This document shows positions 7,808-16,008 of a stretch of DNA of 64,000 nt, one piece after another (position 1 is the first letter of the stretch; the number at the start of each line of letters is the position of its first letter). The stretch lies in contig NZ_SJEW01000002.1 of the NCBI RefSeq assembly GCF_005930475.1, positions 1-64,000 of the forward strand, in the 5' to 3' direction. A program made the translations under genes and the position numbers. The notes under the pieces were generated by a model. The model saw only the letters and a list, made by a program, of their open reading frames with translations. It searched no databases and was not told the origin of the DNA. This stretch comes from Modestobacter altitudinis (GTDB lineage: Bacteria; Actinomycetota; Actinomycetes; Mycobacteriales; Geodermatophilaceae).

Positions 7808-8701
7808 TCACTCCCGTGGCTCGCCGATCATCCGCAGGTACACGTCCTCGAGGGTCGGCCGGGCGACGGCCAGGTCGGGCACCTCGCTGGGGAACCGCGC
7901 CGCCAGCTCCGCGACGAACGCGGTGGGGGTGGCGGTCTCGGCGGTGCGCCGGACGCCGTCCTCGGTCCAGTGCACCACCGCGGGCGCCTGCCCGCGGCCA
8001 CCCAGCTCACTGGGGACGGCCACCTCGACCAGCCGGCCGTGGGCGATGACCCCGACCCGGTCGGCGAGCTCCTCGGCCTCGTCGAGGTAGTGGGTGGTGA
8101 GCAGCATCGTCGTCCCCAGGTCGCGCAGGGAGCGGATGAGCGACCAGAACTGCCGGCGCGCCTCGGGGTCGAACCCGGTGGTCGGCTCGTCCAGGAAGAG
8201 CAGCCGCGGGCGGCCGACGATGCCCAGCGCCACGTCCAGCCGGCGCCGCTGGCCACCGGAGAGGGTGCGGCCGCGGGCGCCGGCCTTCTCGCTCAGCCCG
8301 ACCAGCTCGAGCACCTCGGCGGGGTCGCGCGGCTCGGGGTAGTAGGCGGCCTGCGCGCGGAGCAGCTCCAGGCAGGTCAGCTGGCTGTCCCCGGCGCCGG
8401 ACTGCAGCACGATGCCCAGGTCGGCCTTCCACCGGCGTCCACCGCGGGCCGGGTCGACGCCGAGCACCCGGACCTCCCCGCCGTCACGCTCGCGGTAGCC
8501 CTCGAGCACCTCGACGGTGGTGGTCTTGCCGGCGCCGTTGGGACCGAGCAGCGCGAAGATCTCACCGCGCCCGATGTCGAGGTCCAGCCCGTCGACGGCG
8601 TTGCGGTCGCCGTAGCGCTTCACCAGTCCGCGCACGGAGATGGCGGCGTCAGGGTCCACCGGGCTCATGACCGGCGCTGACACGGTCGACGGGCGGCTCA
8701 C
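7808..8701 (-). CDS. ABC transporter ATP-binding protein
   Basis: ATPase of a DrrA-like exporter, paired with the permease downstream. Walker A GPNGAGKT, signature LSGGQ (followed by RRRLDVALG), Walker B LLFLDEPTTGFD and the switch His in LLTTHY are all present. The C-terminal 75 residues form the accessory region common in this class. I take GTG 8701 (297 residues) because CAGACT lies 8 bases upstream and could be a leaderless -10 box. ATG 8668 (286 residues, start MSPVDPDAAISV) is an equally reasonable choice. Neither has a clear ribosome binding site. Confidence 0.9.
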   Translation of the reverse strand: MSRPSTVSAPVMSPVDPDAAISVRGLVKRYGDRNAVDGLDLDIGRGEIFALLGPNGAGKTTTVEVLEGYRERDGGEVRVLGVDPARGGRRWKADLGIVLQSGAGDSQLTCLELLRAQAAYYPEPRDPAEVLELVGLSEKAGARGRTLSGGQRRRLDVALGIVGRPRLLFLDEPTTGFDPEARRQFWSLIRSLRDLGTTMLLTTHYLDEAEELADRVGVIAHGRLVEVAVPSELGGRGQAPAVVHWTEDGVRRTAETATPTAFVAELAARFPSEVPDLAVARPTLEDVYLRMIGEPRE

Positions 8702-8709
8702 GAGGTACC

Positions 8710-8715
8710 AGTCTG
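8710..8715 (-). promoter_or_regulatory. Candidate -10 box for the ABC exporter operon
   Basis: CAGACT on the minus strand, 8 bases before GTG 8701. The same hexamer lies 7 bases before the folD start at 28382. The first base departs from TANNNT, so this is a weak call. Confidence 0.35.
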
Positions 8716-8741
8716 CCCCGCGCCCCTGTGTGAGCTGCAAC

Positions 8742-8779
8742 GGAGTGCCAGGGCGCGGAAAACGCGCCCCTGGCACTCC
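8742..8779 (-). terminator. Hairpin terminator after the nucleoside salvage operon
   Basis: GGAGTGCCAGGGCGCG (8742-8757) pairs with 8763-8779 with one bulged base and a 5-base loop rich in A. It begins 3 bases after the thymidine phosphorylase stop codon. It separates that operon from the ABC exporter operon, which has its own start downstream. Confidence 0.75.
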
Positions 8780-8781
8780 AC

Positions 8782-10065
8782 TCAGGCAGTGATGCGGTCG
8801 AGCAGCAGCGGGAGCGGCTGGTCGGCGGTGTCGACGCCGATCGCGCCCTCCAGCGCCTCCAGCGCCCGCGGGATCCGCGCGGCGTCGTCGGTCTGCAGCT
8901 CGAGCAGCGGCTGGCCGGCGGTCACCTGCTCCCCCACCCCGGCGGTCCACACGACGCCGGCCGCGGCCGAGACCGGGTCCTCCTTGCGCGCCCGCCCGGC
9001 GCCCAGCCGCCAGGCCGCGACGCCGAGGGCGTAGGCGTCCAGCCGGGTGAGCGTGCCGGTGGCCGGCGCGGTGACCACGTGCCGCTCGGCCGGCTGCGGC
9101 AGCGCGGCGTCCGGGTCGCCACCCTGGGCGGTGATCATCCGGCGCCACACGTCCATCGCCCGGCCGTCGGCGAGGGCGTCGGCGGGGTCGACGTCGTCCC
9201 GCCCGACCCCGGCGAGCATCTCCCGGGCCAGCGCCAGGGTCAGCTCGACGACGTCGGCCGGGCCGCCGCCGGCGAGCACCTCGACGGACTCGGCGACCTC
9301 GACCGCGTTGCCCGCGGCCCGGCCCAGCGGCCGGTCCATGGCGGTGACCAGCGCGACGGTGCGCACCCCGGCGGCCTCGCCCAGGCCGACCATCGTGCGG
9401 GCCAGCGTGCGGGCGTCGTCGGGGTCGCGCATGAACGCGCCCGAGCCGGTCTTCACGTCCAGCACGAGGGCGTCGGCGCCCTCGGCGATCTTCTTGCTCA
9501 TGATCGAGCTGGCGATCAGGGGAATCGACTCCACCGTGCCGGTGACGTCGCGCAGCGCGTACAGCACCTTGTCCGCCGGGGCGAGGTCGTTGCCGGCCGC
9601 GCAGATGACCGCGCCGACGTCCCGCAGCTGCTGCACGTACTCCTCGTCGCTGAGCGCGGCGCGCCAGCCGGGGACGGCCTCCAGCTTGTCCAGCGTCCCG
9701 CCGGTGTGGCCCAGACCGCGGCCGGACAGCTGCGGCACGGCCACCCCGCAGGCGGCGACCAGCGGCGCGAGCGGCAGCGTGACCTTGTCGCCGACGCCGC
9801 CGGTGGAGTGCTTGTCCGCGGTCGGGCGGCCGAGCCCGGAGAGGTCCTTGCGGACCCCGGAGTCGATCATCGCCTGCGTCCAGACGGCCAGTTCGTCCGG
9901 CGTCATGCCGCGGAAGAACACCGCCATGAGCAGCGCGCTCATCTGCTCGTCGGGCACCTGCCCGCCGGTGTAGGCGCCGATCACCCAGCGGATCTGGTCG
10001 GCGGAGAGGACGGCGCCGTCCCGCTTGGCCCGGATGACGTCGATCGCGTCGAACGGCGCGCTCAT
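8782..10065 (-). CDS. deoA: Thymidine phosphorylase
   Basis: Phosphorolysis of thymidine and deoxyuridine to the free base and deoxyribose-1-phosphate. The 427-residue protein has the family signature region SGRGLGHTGGTLDKLE, the phosphate-binding DKHSTGGVGDK, and KTGSGAFM. Length and domain order (small alpha domain, alpha/beta domain, C-terminal domain) are normal for pyrimidine nucleoside phosphorylases. ATG 10065 overlaps the cdd stop (ATGA). It is the last gene of the nucleoside uptake and salvage operon and is followed by a hairpin terminator. Some relatives also accept uridine. Confidence 0.93.
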   Translation of the reverse strand: MSAPFDAIDVIRAKRDGAVLSADQIRWVIGAYTGGQVPDEQMSALLMAVFFRGMTPDELAVWTQAMIDSGVRKDLSGLGRPTADKHSTGGVGDKVTLPLAPLVAACGVAVPQLSGRGLGHTGGTLDKLEAVPGWRAALSDEEYVQQLRDVGAVICAAGNDLAPADKVLYALRDVTGTVESIPLIASSIMSKKIAEGADALVLDVKTGSGAFMRDPDDARTLARTMVGLGEAAGVRTVALVTAMDRPLGRAAGNAVEVAESVEVLAGGGPADVVELTLALAREMLAGVGRDDVDPADALADGRAMDVWRRMITAQGGDPDAALPQPAERHVVTAPATGTLTRLDAYALGVAAWRLGAGRARKEDPVSAAAGVVWTAGVGEQVTAGQPLLELQTDDAARIPRALEALEGAIGVDTADQPLPLLLDRITA

Positions 10066-10481
10066 GCCCGCTCCGCTGCCTTGACCAAGTCCTCGGGACC
10101 GAAGGCGTCGGGCAGCACCTCGCTCATCGCCACGATGCCCAGCGACACGGTCTCGATGAGCATGTCCGCCCCGCCGTGCTCCCACAGCAGCTGCCGGCAG
10201 CGGCCGCACGGCATCAGCGGCTGGCCGTCACCACCCACGCACGCCACCGCCACCAGCCGGCCGCCGCCGCTGCGGGCGAGGTCGCTGACCATGCCGCACT
10301 CGGCGCACAGGCCCAGTCCGTAGGAGGCGTTCTCCACGTTGCAGCCGGTGACGACCCGGCCGTCGTCCACCAGTCCTGCGACGCCCACCGGGAACTGCGA
10401 GTACGGCGCGTAGGCGTGCGTCATCGCCTCCTGCGCCGCCGCGCGCAGCGCGTCCCAGTCCAGGTCCGGTACCTGACCCAC
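10062..10481 (-). CDS. cdd: Cytidine deaminase
   Basis: Zinc-dependent deamination of cytidine and deoxycytidine to uridine compounds. The protein has 139 residues, typical of the small tetrameric class, with CNVENASYG, the zinc site CAEC and the second zinc motif PCGRC. GTG at 10481 is chosen because GGAG lies 7 bases upstream and the first base of the codon is shared with the last base of the upstream permease stop. The stop overlaps the deoA ATG. Its product feeds the phosphorylase made from the next gene. Confidence 0.93.
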   Translation of the reverse strand: MGQVPDLDWDALRAAAQEAMTHAYAPYSQFPVGVAGLVDDGRVVTGCNVENASYGLGLCAECGMVSDLARSGGGRLVAVACVGGDGQPLMPCGRCRQLLWEHGGADMLIETVSLGIVAMSEVLPDAFGPEDLVKAAERA

Positions 10482-11773
10482 TAGTGCTCTCCTCGTCGGT
10501 AGACCAGGCCGTCGGCCTTCGGTGGGCGCAACCGCTGGGAGGCCAGCGAGAGCACCAGCAACGTGACCAGGTGCGGGGTGAACGACACGATGCCGGTCGG
10601 CAGCTCGTCGATGGTCAGGTAGCCGACCAGCGCGAGCACGGCGAACACCACGGCCAGCGAGCCCTGCAGCCACCGGCGCCGCGGGAACTGGAAGATCGCC
10701 ACGACGGCGAGGATCAGCGCGACGATCAGCAGCAGCGCCACGACGGCGCTGCGGCTGCGCAGCTGCAGGCCGTCGGCGAAGCCGAACAGGAACGCGCCGC
10801 CGGTCAGGCCGCCCGGGCGCCAGTTGCCGAAGATCAGCGCGGCGAGGCCGATGTACCCGCGACCGTTGGTCTGCCCCTCGCGGTAGATGTTGGCCACGAA
10901 GACCAGCACCACACCACCCAGCCCGGCGAGTGCACCGGAGATGACCACCGCGATGTACTTGATCCGGTAGACCGGCACGCCGAGGGAGTCCGCCGCGGCC
11001 GGGTTCTCCCCGCAGGAGCGCAGCCGCAGCCCGAAGGCGGTGCGCCACAGCAGCAGGTAGACGGCCGGCACGAGCAGCACCGCCACCACGGTGAGCACCC
11101 CGACGTCGGAGGTGAAGCCGCGCAGGATGCCGGCGACGTCGCTGATCAGGAACCAGTGCCTGGCCTCGAGGTCGCCCAGCAGGTCCGGCCCGCTGGACAG
11201 CACCGGCAGCGAGAACGACGGCGGCTTGGACGACAGCGACGGCGACTGGGTGATGCCGGCGCCGTCGCTGCGACCGCTGTACAGCGACTCGGAGAGGAAG
11301 CGGACGACGCCCGCCGCCAGGATGTTGATCGCGACACCGGAGATCGTGTGGTCGACCCCGAAGGTGACCGTGGCGACCGCGTGCAGCAGCCCGCCCAGCG
11401 CGCCCATCAGCAGACCGCCGACGATCGCCGCCACCCAGCCCCACTGGTAGCCGGCGTACCCGGCACCCCAGGTCCCGAGGATCATCATGCCCTCGAGGCC
11501 GATGTTGACCACGCCCGCGCGCTCGGAGAACAGCCCGCCGAGGGCCACCAGCAGCAGCGGGGTGCTGAGCAGCAGCGCCGCCGTCATCACCGACGACGAC
11601 GTCAGCGCGTTCTGCCCGCTGACCACCCGGACGACGGAGAACAGCACGACCAGCCCGGCCAGGCCGATCGCCAGCCGGCCCGGCGTCCCGGCGGCCCCCA
11701 GCCGGCGCATCGGCGACGGGCGGCCGGCGGCAGCGGTGCCACCGGGTCCCGTCGTCGTCACAGACGTGCTCAT
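10481..11773 (-). CDS. Nucleoside ABC transporter permease 2
   Basis: One of two permeases of a BMP-type (NupABC/RnsABCD-like) ABC importer. The 430 residues contain about ten hydrophobic segments, and the conserved loop GLFSERAGVVNIGLEGMM and SCGENPAAADSLGV mark the branched BPD-transp-2 family. ATG 11773 overlaps the stop of the partner permease (ATGA), and the stop abuts the cdd start. An N-terminal extension rich in Thr, Gly and Ala precedes the first helix. Nucleosides are the likely substrate because cdd and deoA follow directly. Confidence 0.9.
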   Translation of the reverse strand: MSTSVTTTGPGGTAAAGRPSPMRRLGAAGTPGRLAIGLAGLVVLFSVVRVVSGQNALTSSSVMTAALLLSTPLLLVALGGLFSERAGVVNIGLEGMMILGTWGAGYAGYQWGWVAAIVGGLLMGALGGLLHAVATVTFGVDHTISGVAINILAAGVVRFLSESLYSGRSDGAGITQSPSLSSKPPSFSLPVLSSGPDLLGDLEARHWFLISDVAGILRGFTSDVGVLTVVAVLLVPAVYLLLWRTAFGLRLRSCGENPAAADSLGVPVYRIKYIAVVISGALAGLGGVVLVFVANIYREGQTNGRGYIGLAALIFGNWRPGGLTGGAFLFGFADGLQLRSRSAVVALLLIVALILAVVAIFQFPRRRWLQGSLAVVFAVLALVGYLTIDELPTGIVSFTPHLVTLLVLSLASQRLRPPKADGLVYRRGEH

Positions 11774-12936
11774 GGGGTCCCCTCCGAGACGACGCCGGGC
11801 ACCCGGCGGGTGGTCATCGAGTCGTCCGGGGGCGGGCCCGAGGACTGCCGGCTGGCCCGTTCGGCGGCCCGCCGGGTGATCCGGCCGGCGATCTCGTTGG
11901 CGACCACGACGGCCAGCACGATCGTGCCCTGAATGATCGTGACCACCGAGGACGGCAGGCTCGCGGCCTGCAGCGGCACCGAGGCACGGTCGAGGAAGGC
12001 GTACAGGATCGCGGCCAGGGCGATGCCACCGGGGTTGTTGCGGCCCAGCAGCGCGACGGCGATGCCGAGGAAGCCCAGCCCGGAGGTGAAGTCGGTGTTG
12101 TAGTCGTAGGTGCGGCCCAGCAGGTCCGGCAGCCCGATCAGGCCGGCGACCGCACCGGACAGCAGCATCGCCTTGACGACCATCCGGCGGGCGTCCACGC
12201 CGCTGGCGCTCGCCGCGGACGGCGAGAGGCCGGTGGCCCGCAGGTCGAACCCGAACCGGGTGCGCTGCAGCAGCACCCAGACCACGATGCCGACCAGGAC
12301 GGCGACCAGGAGGAAGCCGTACAGCTGCCGCGGCGGGTTCGCCAGCCCCAGCACGTCGAAGATGCCGTTGAGCCCGCCCAGCCGGCCGGACTCGGGGATC
12401 TGCGCGGTGCTGACGGTCGAGGCGCCCTCCGGGCTGCCCCGGAACGGGCCGGTGAGCAGGTAGGAGGCCAGGCCCAGCGCGATGAAGTTGAGCATGATCG
12501 AGCTGATCACCTCGCTCACCCCGCGGGTGACCTTCAGGACGGCGACGATCCCGGCCCAGATCGCCCCGACCGCCATCGCGACGACGATGATCAGCAGCAC
12601 GTGCAGCGGGCCGGGCAGGGTGACCGCGGCACCGACCGCGGCGGCCATGATCGTGGCCATCCGGTACTGGCCCTCGACGCCGATGTTGAACAGGCTCATC
12701 CGGAAGCCGATGGCCACCGCGAGCCCGGCCAGGAACAACGGCAGCGCCCGGTTGAGGATCGCCACGACCGCGGTGATCTGCTGGCTCGGGGTGTCGCCCA
12801 GGTCGACCATGACCGACAGGACCTGGAGCGGGTCGACCCCCAGCAGCGCCATGACCGCCGCGGAGATCGCGACGGCGATGAGCACCGCCAACGCGGGTGC
12901 GAGCAGGAGGGTGCCGAGCCGGCGGAGCACGGTCAT
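11770..12936 (-). CDS. Nucleoside ABC transporter permease 1
   Basis: The 388-residue partner permease, with an N-terminal helix at about 9-30 and seven or eight further membrane segments. The family loop FRMSLFNIGVEGQYRMA and LRATGLSPSAASASGV are conserved. ATG 12936 overlaps the ATPase stop, and its own stop overlaps the next permease start, so the four genes are coupled. Together with the ATPase and lipoprotein it forms a complete importer in the cytoplasmic membrane. Confidence 0.9.
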   Translation of the reverse strand: MTVLRRLGTLLLAPALAVLIAVAISAAVMALLGVDPLQVLSVMVDLGDTPSQQITAVVAILNRALPLFLAGLAVAIGFRMSLFNIGVEGQYRMATIMAAAVGAAVTLPGPLHVLLIIVVAMAVGAIWAGIVAVLKVTRGVSEVISSIMLNFIALGLASYLLTGPFRGSPEGASTVSTAQIPESGRLGGLNGIFDVLGLANPPRQLYGFLLVAVLVGIVVWVLLQRTRFGFDLRATGLSPSAASASGVDARRMVVKAMLLSGAVAGLIGLPDLLGRTYDYNTDFTSGLGFLGIAVALLGRNNPGGIALAAILYAFLDRASVPLQAASLPSSVVTIIQGTIVLAVVVANEIAGRITRRAAERASRQSSGPPPDDSMTTRRVPGVVSEGTP

Positions 12937-14477
12937 GCCACACCCGCCGGGGAGGTCTCGTGCCCGCCGGTCATGTACCCACCGAGCACCTCGGGGGTGA
13001 CCTGCCGCGGGTCGACGGTGGCGACCAGCTTCCCGCGGAGCATGACGTGCAGGGTGTCGGACAGGCCGATCAGCTCCTCGAGGTCGGCGGAGACCAGCAG
13101 GATGCCCAGCCCCTCGGCCCGGGCGTCCTTGAGCAGCTCCCAGATGACCGACTGGGCACCGACGTCGACACCGCGGGTGGGGTGCGCGGCCAGCAGCACG
13201 CGCGGCGAGGCGCTCATCTCGCGGCCGACGATGAGCTTCTGCTGGTTGCCGCCGGAGAGCGCGACCGCCGGGGTGTTGGGGCCGGGTGCCCGGACGTCGT
13301 ACTCGCGCATGATCCGGGAGGTGTCCGTGCGGGCGGCCTTGCGGTCGATGAAGGCGCCCTTGACCGCCGGCGGGCGGGTCTGGTGCCCCAGGATCCGGTT
13401 CTCCCACAGCGGCGCGTCCAGCAGCATCCCCTGCCGGTGGCGGTCCTCGGGGATGAAGCCGACGCCGCGCTCCCGCCGGCGGCGGGTGGACCAGTCGGTG
13501 ATCTCCTCCTCGCCCAGCAGCACCGTGCCCGCCGCGGGCAGCCGCAGCCCGAGGACGGCGTCGATCAGCTCGGACTGCCCGTTGCCCTCGACACCGGCGA
13601 TGCCGACGACCTCGCCCTCACGGACGGTCATGGAGACGTCGTCGACCACCGCCCGGCTGCCGACACCGCCCGGCACGGTGAGGTGGCTGATCCGCAGCAC
13701 CGGGGCCTCCCGGACGGTGGAGTCCCGGGTGGCCGGGGTGGGCAGCTCGGCGCCGACCATCATCTCGGCCAGCTGCCGGGCGGTCGTCGTGGCCGGGTCG
13801 GCCGTGCCGACGGTGGTGCCGCGGCGGATGACGGTGATCGAGTCGGCCACCTTCCGCACCTCGTCGAGCTTGTGCGAGATGAAGATGACGGTGAGGCCCT
13901 CGCGCTTGAGCTCGGCGAGGTTGCCGAACAGCTCGTCGACCTCCTGCGGGACGAGGACGGCGGTCGGCTCGTCCAGGATCAGGATCCTGGCGCCGCGGTA
14001 GAGGACCTTGGCGATCTCCACCCGCTGCCGGTCGCCGACGCCGAGGTCCTCGACCAGCACGTCGGGCTGCAGCCCGAGGGAGTAGCTGTCGGAGATCTCG
14101 GTGATCCGGCGACGGGCGGCGGCCCGGTCCAGCCTGCCGCCCTTGGTGGGCTCGCTGCCCAGGACGATGTTCTCCAGGACGGTGAAGTTGTCGGCCAGCA
14201 TGAAGTGCTGGTGGACCATGCCGATGCCGGCCGCGATCGCGTCGTTGGGGCTGCGCAGGTGCACCTCCCGCCCGTCGACGAGGATCTGGCCCTCGTCCGG
14301 GCGGTGCATGCCGTACAACGTCTTCATCAACGTGGACTTGCCCGCGCCGTTCTCACCGACGATGGCGTGCACCTCGCCGCGGGCGACGCGCAGCTCGATG
14401 TCGGAGTTCGCGACCACGCCGGGGAAGCGCTTGGTGATCCCGCGCAGCTCCACCGCCAGCGGTGTCGACTCGGTCAA
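12933..14477 (-). CDS. Nucleoside ABC transporter ATP-binding protein, two ATPase domains
   Basis: The 514-residue protein carries two fused nucleotide-binding domains, as expected for BMP-type importers. The N-terminal domain has Walker A GENGAGKST and Walker B LILDEPT. Its signature reads VEDLGVGDRQRVEIA, where the usual LSVG is already LGVG. The C-terminal domain has a degenerate Walker A (GVEGNGQS), signature LSGGNQQK and AAHPTRGVDVGA in place of a normal Walker B. One degenerate site is normal in this family. TTG 14477 is chosen because GAGGAG lies 5 bases upstream; the frame stays open to 14585. Confidence 0.92.
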   Translation of the reverse strand: MTESTPLAVELRGITKRFPGVVANSDIELRVARGEVHAIVGENGAGKSTLMKTLYGMHRPDEGQILVDGREVHLRSPNDAIAAGIGMVHQHFMLADNFTVLENIVLGSEPTKGGRLDRAAARRRITEISDSYSLGLQPDVLVEDLGVGDRQRVEIAKVLYRGARILILDEPTAVLVPQEVDELFGNLAELKREGLTVIFISHKLDEVRKVADSITVIRRGTTVGTADPATTTARQLAEMMVGAELPTPATRDSTVREAPVLRISHLTVPGGVGSRAVVDDVSMTVREGEVVGIAGVEGNGQSELIDAVLGLRLPAAGTVLLGEEEITDWSTRRRRERGVGFIPEDRHRQGMLLDAPLWENRILGHQTRPPAVKGAFIDRKAARTDTSRIMREYDVRAPGPNTPAVALSGGNQQKLIVGREMSASPRVLLAAHPTRGVDVGAQSVIWELLKDARAEGLGILLVSADLEELIGLSDTLHVMLRGKLVATVDPRQVTPEVLGGYMTGGHETSPAGVA

Positions 14478-14658
14478 CGGAGCTCCTCGGGGGGCCGGGT
14501 GGGCACGGAAGGCGTGCGGACCGGAGGTCTTCCGGCCGCACGGGCGTCGGGCGGTGTCCCCGTCCGACGCGGAGACGGTACACACGGAAAACGGCGGGCC
14601 CGGGGGCGTGTGTCGCGCCCGGGCCCGCCGCTGTCAGTCGTTGCTCACGACGCCCGCG
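14478..14658 (-). other. 181-base gap between the lipoprotein and importer genes
   Basis: This spacer holds the hairpin at 14592-14630 and the ribosome binding site of the ATPase gene. I see no separate gene and no convincing second promoter. Confidence 0.5.
14592..14630 (-). terminator. Intra-operon hairpin after the substrate-binding protein gene
   Basis: Arms 14592-14608 and 14614-14630 pair over 17 positions with one mismatch and a 5-base loop. It starts 28 bases after the lipoprotein stop codon and lies before the ATPase gene of the same operon. Partial termination or 3'-end protection here would give more binding protein than membrane components, as is usual for ABC importers. Confidence 0.65.
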
Positions 14659-15723
14659 TCACGGGGCCGTGGGGACCTCGATGTCACCGGCGATGATCTG
14701 CTGGGTGTAGTCGTCCAGCTGGGTCTTGATGTCGTCGATCTGGCCACCGGAGGTGGACAGGCCCACGCCGTCGCTCTCCAGGTCGTTGACGACGTCGCTG
14801 CCGCCCTCGACCGACCCCTCGGAGTAGTCGGTGATCCAGGTCTGGATCGCGACGTCGACCCGCTTGAGCACCGACGTCATGATCACCGCCTGCAGGGCCG
14901 GGTCACCGACGGTCTCGTACTGGTCGGAGTCGACACCGATCGCCCGGCCGCCGGCCTCGGCGGCCGCCTCGAAGACGCCCTGGCCGGAGCCACCCGCCGC
15001 GTGGTAGACGATGTCCGCGCCGCTCTGGAACATGCCCTGGGCGAGGATCTTGCCGCGGGCGGGGTCGGCGAAGCCGGAGAAGTCACCGGCGGCCGAGATG
15101 TACTGGCGGTCGATGACGATGCCGGGCTTGGCAGCTTGGGCGCCGGCGACGAAGCCGGCCTCGAACTCCTGGATCAGCGTGGTCTCGACACCACCGACGA
15201 AGCCGATGTGGCCGGACTCGGACTTCAGCGCCGCCGCCACACCGCCGAGGTACGAGCCCTCGTTGGCCGCGAAGAGCAGGCCGGTCGCGTTGTCCAGGCC
15301 CATGTCGGCGACCGACTGGTCGACGATCGCGAACTCGGTGTCCGGGTACTGCGGGGCGACCTCGGCCAGGGCGTCGGCGAAGGCGAAGCCCACGGCGATG
15401 ACCGGGTTGTTGCCGTCGTCGGCGAGCTGGGTCAGCAGGTCGACCCGGTTGGAGCCGTCGGCGTTCGGCGAGAGCTCGGTGACGTCGCCGCCGAGGTCCC
15501 CGATCGCGGCCTCGACGCCGGCGTACGCCGAGTCGTTGAACGACTTGTCGCCGCGGCCACCGGTGTCGTACGCCAGGCCGATCTGCAGGTCGCCGCTGGC
15601 GGCGCTGCTCTCGCCGCCGCCTCCACTGCCGCTGCTGGGCTCCTCGTCGCTGGCGCAGGCCGCCAGGGCCATGCTCCCGGCCAGCAGCAGCGCTGCGGCC
15701 TTCATCCCACGCACTCGGCGCAA
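14659..15723 (-). CDS. BMP-family nucleoside-binding lipoprotein
   Basis: Substrate-binding protein of the nucleoside importer, anchored outside the membrane. TTG 15723 gives 354 residues: a lipoprotein signal with lipobox LAAC (Cys23), a Ser/Gly-rich linker, then the BMP fold (LAYDTGGRGDKSFNDSAYAG, VGGVETTLIQEFEAGF, GVDSDQYE). TTG is preferred because GAGGAG lies 6 bases upstream; GTG and ATG codons just inside (MKAAALLL) are alternatives that keep the lipobox. The hairpin downstream and the four transporter genes confirm the operon context. Purine or pyrimidine preference cannot be read from the sequence. Confidence 0.92.
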   Translation of the reverse strand: MRRVRGMKAAALLLAGSMALAACASDEEPSSGSGGGGESSAASGDLQIGLAYDTGGRGDKSFNDSAYAGVEAAIGDLGGDVTELSPNADGSNRVDLLTQLADDGNNPVIAVGFAFADALAEVAPQYPDTEFAIVDQSVADMGLDNATGLLFAANEGSYLGGVAAALKSESGHIGFVGGVETTLIQEFEAGFVAGAQAAKPGIVIDRQYISAAGDFSGFADPARGKILAQGMFQSGADIVYHAAGGSGQGVFEAAAEAGGRAIGVDSDQYETVGDPALQAVIMTSVLKRVDVAIQTWITDYSEGSVEGGSDVVNDLESDGVGLSTSGGQIDDIKTQLDDYTQQIIAGDIEVPTAP

Positions 15724-16008
15724 GACGGTCTCCTCTCTCGGAGGGCGCGGGCGGCCGTCGGCAGGCCGCGCCCCGGTGCGGTGTGGTCCAGGCTCACCCG
15801 CCGTCCGACTGCCGCGGTGAGGCGGCTCGGCCGGCGACGGCGACCTGGGCACGCTAACTGCGGCCCTGCCGCAGATGACCGCCCGGGAGCGGATAGAGAC
15901 CCGATCGTTGCCAACGGGCAACCTCGCCCACACACGACCGGTGAGGCCCGCCACACCGCCGTCCCGACCCCGCGCCACGGCCCCCCGGCGCCGGGTTAGC
16001 GTCCGGGG
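15724..16008. promoter_or_regulatory. Divergent promoter region, nucleoside operon and carboxypeptidase
   Basis: For the minus-strand lipoprotein gene, TTAGCGT (TAGCGT complement at 15851-15856) is a good -10 box and implies a leader of about 120 bases. For the plus-strand carboxypeptidase gene, TAGCGT at 15997-16002 lies 6 bases before its GTG. Between them GTTGCC (15907-15912) and GGCAAC (15917-15922) form a short inverted repeat that could be an operator. No gene is visible. Confidence 0.5.

Noticed and set aside
15724-15850. Purine riboswitch before the nucleoside transporter operon
   Set aside because: The roughly 120-base leader invites the idea, but I could not find the conserved three-way-junction sequences.
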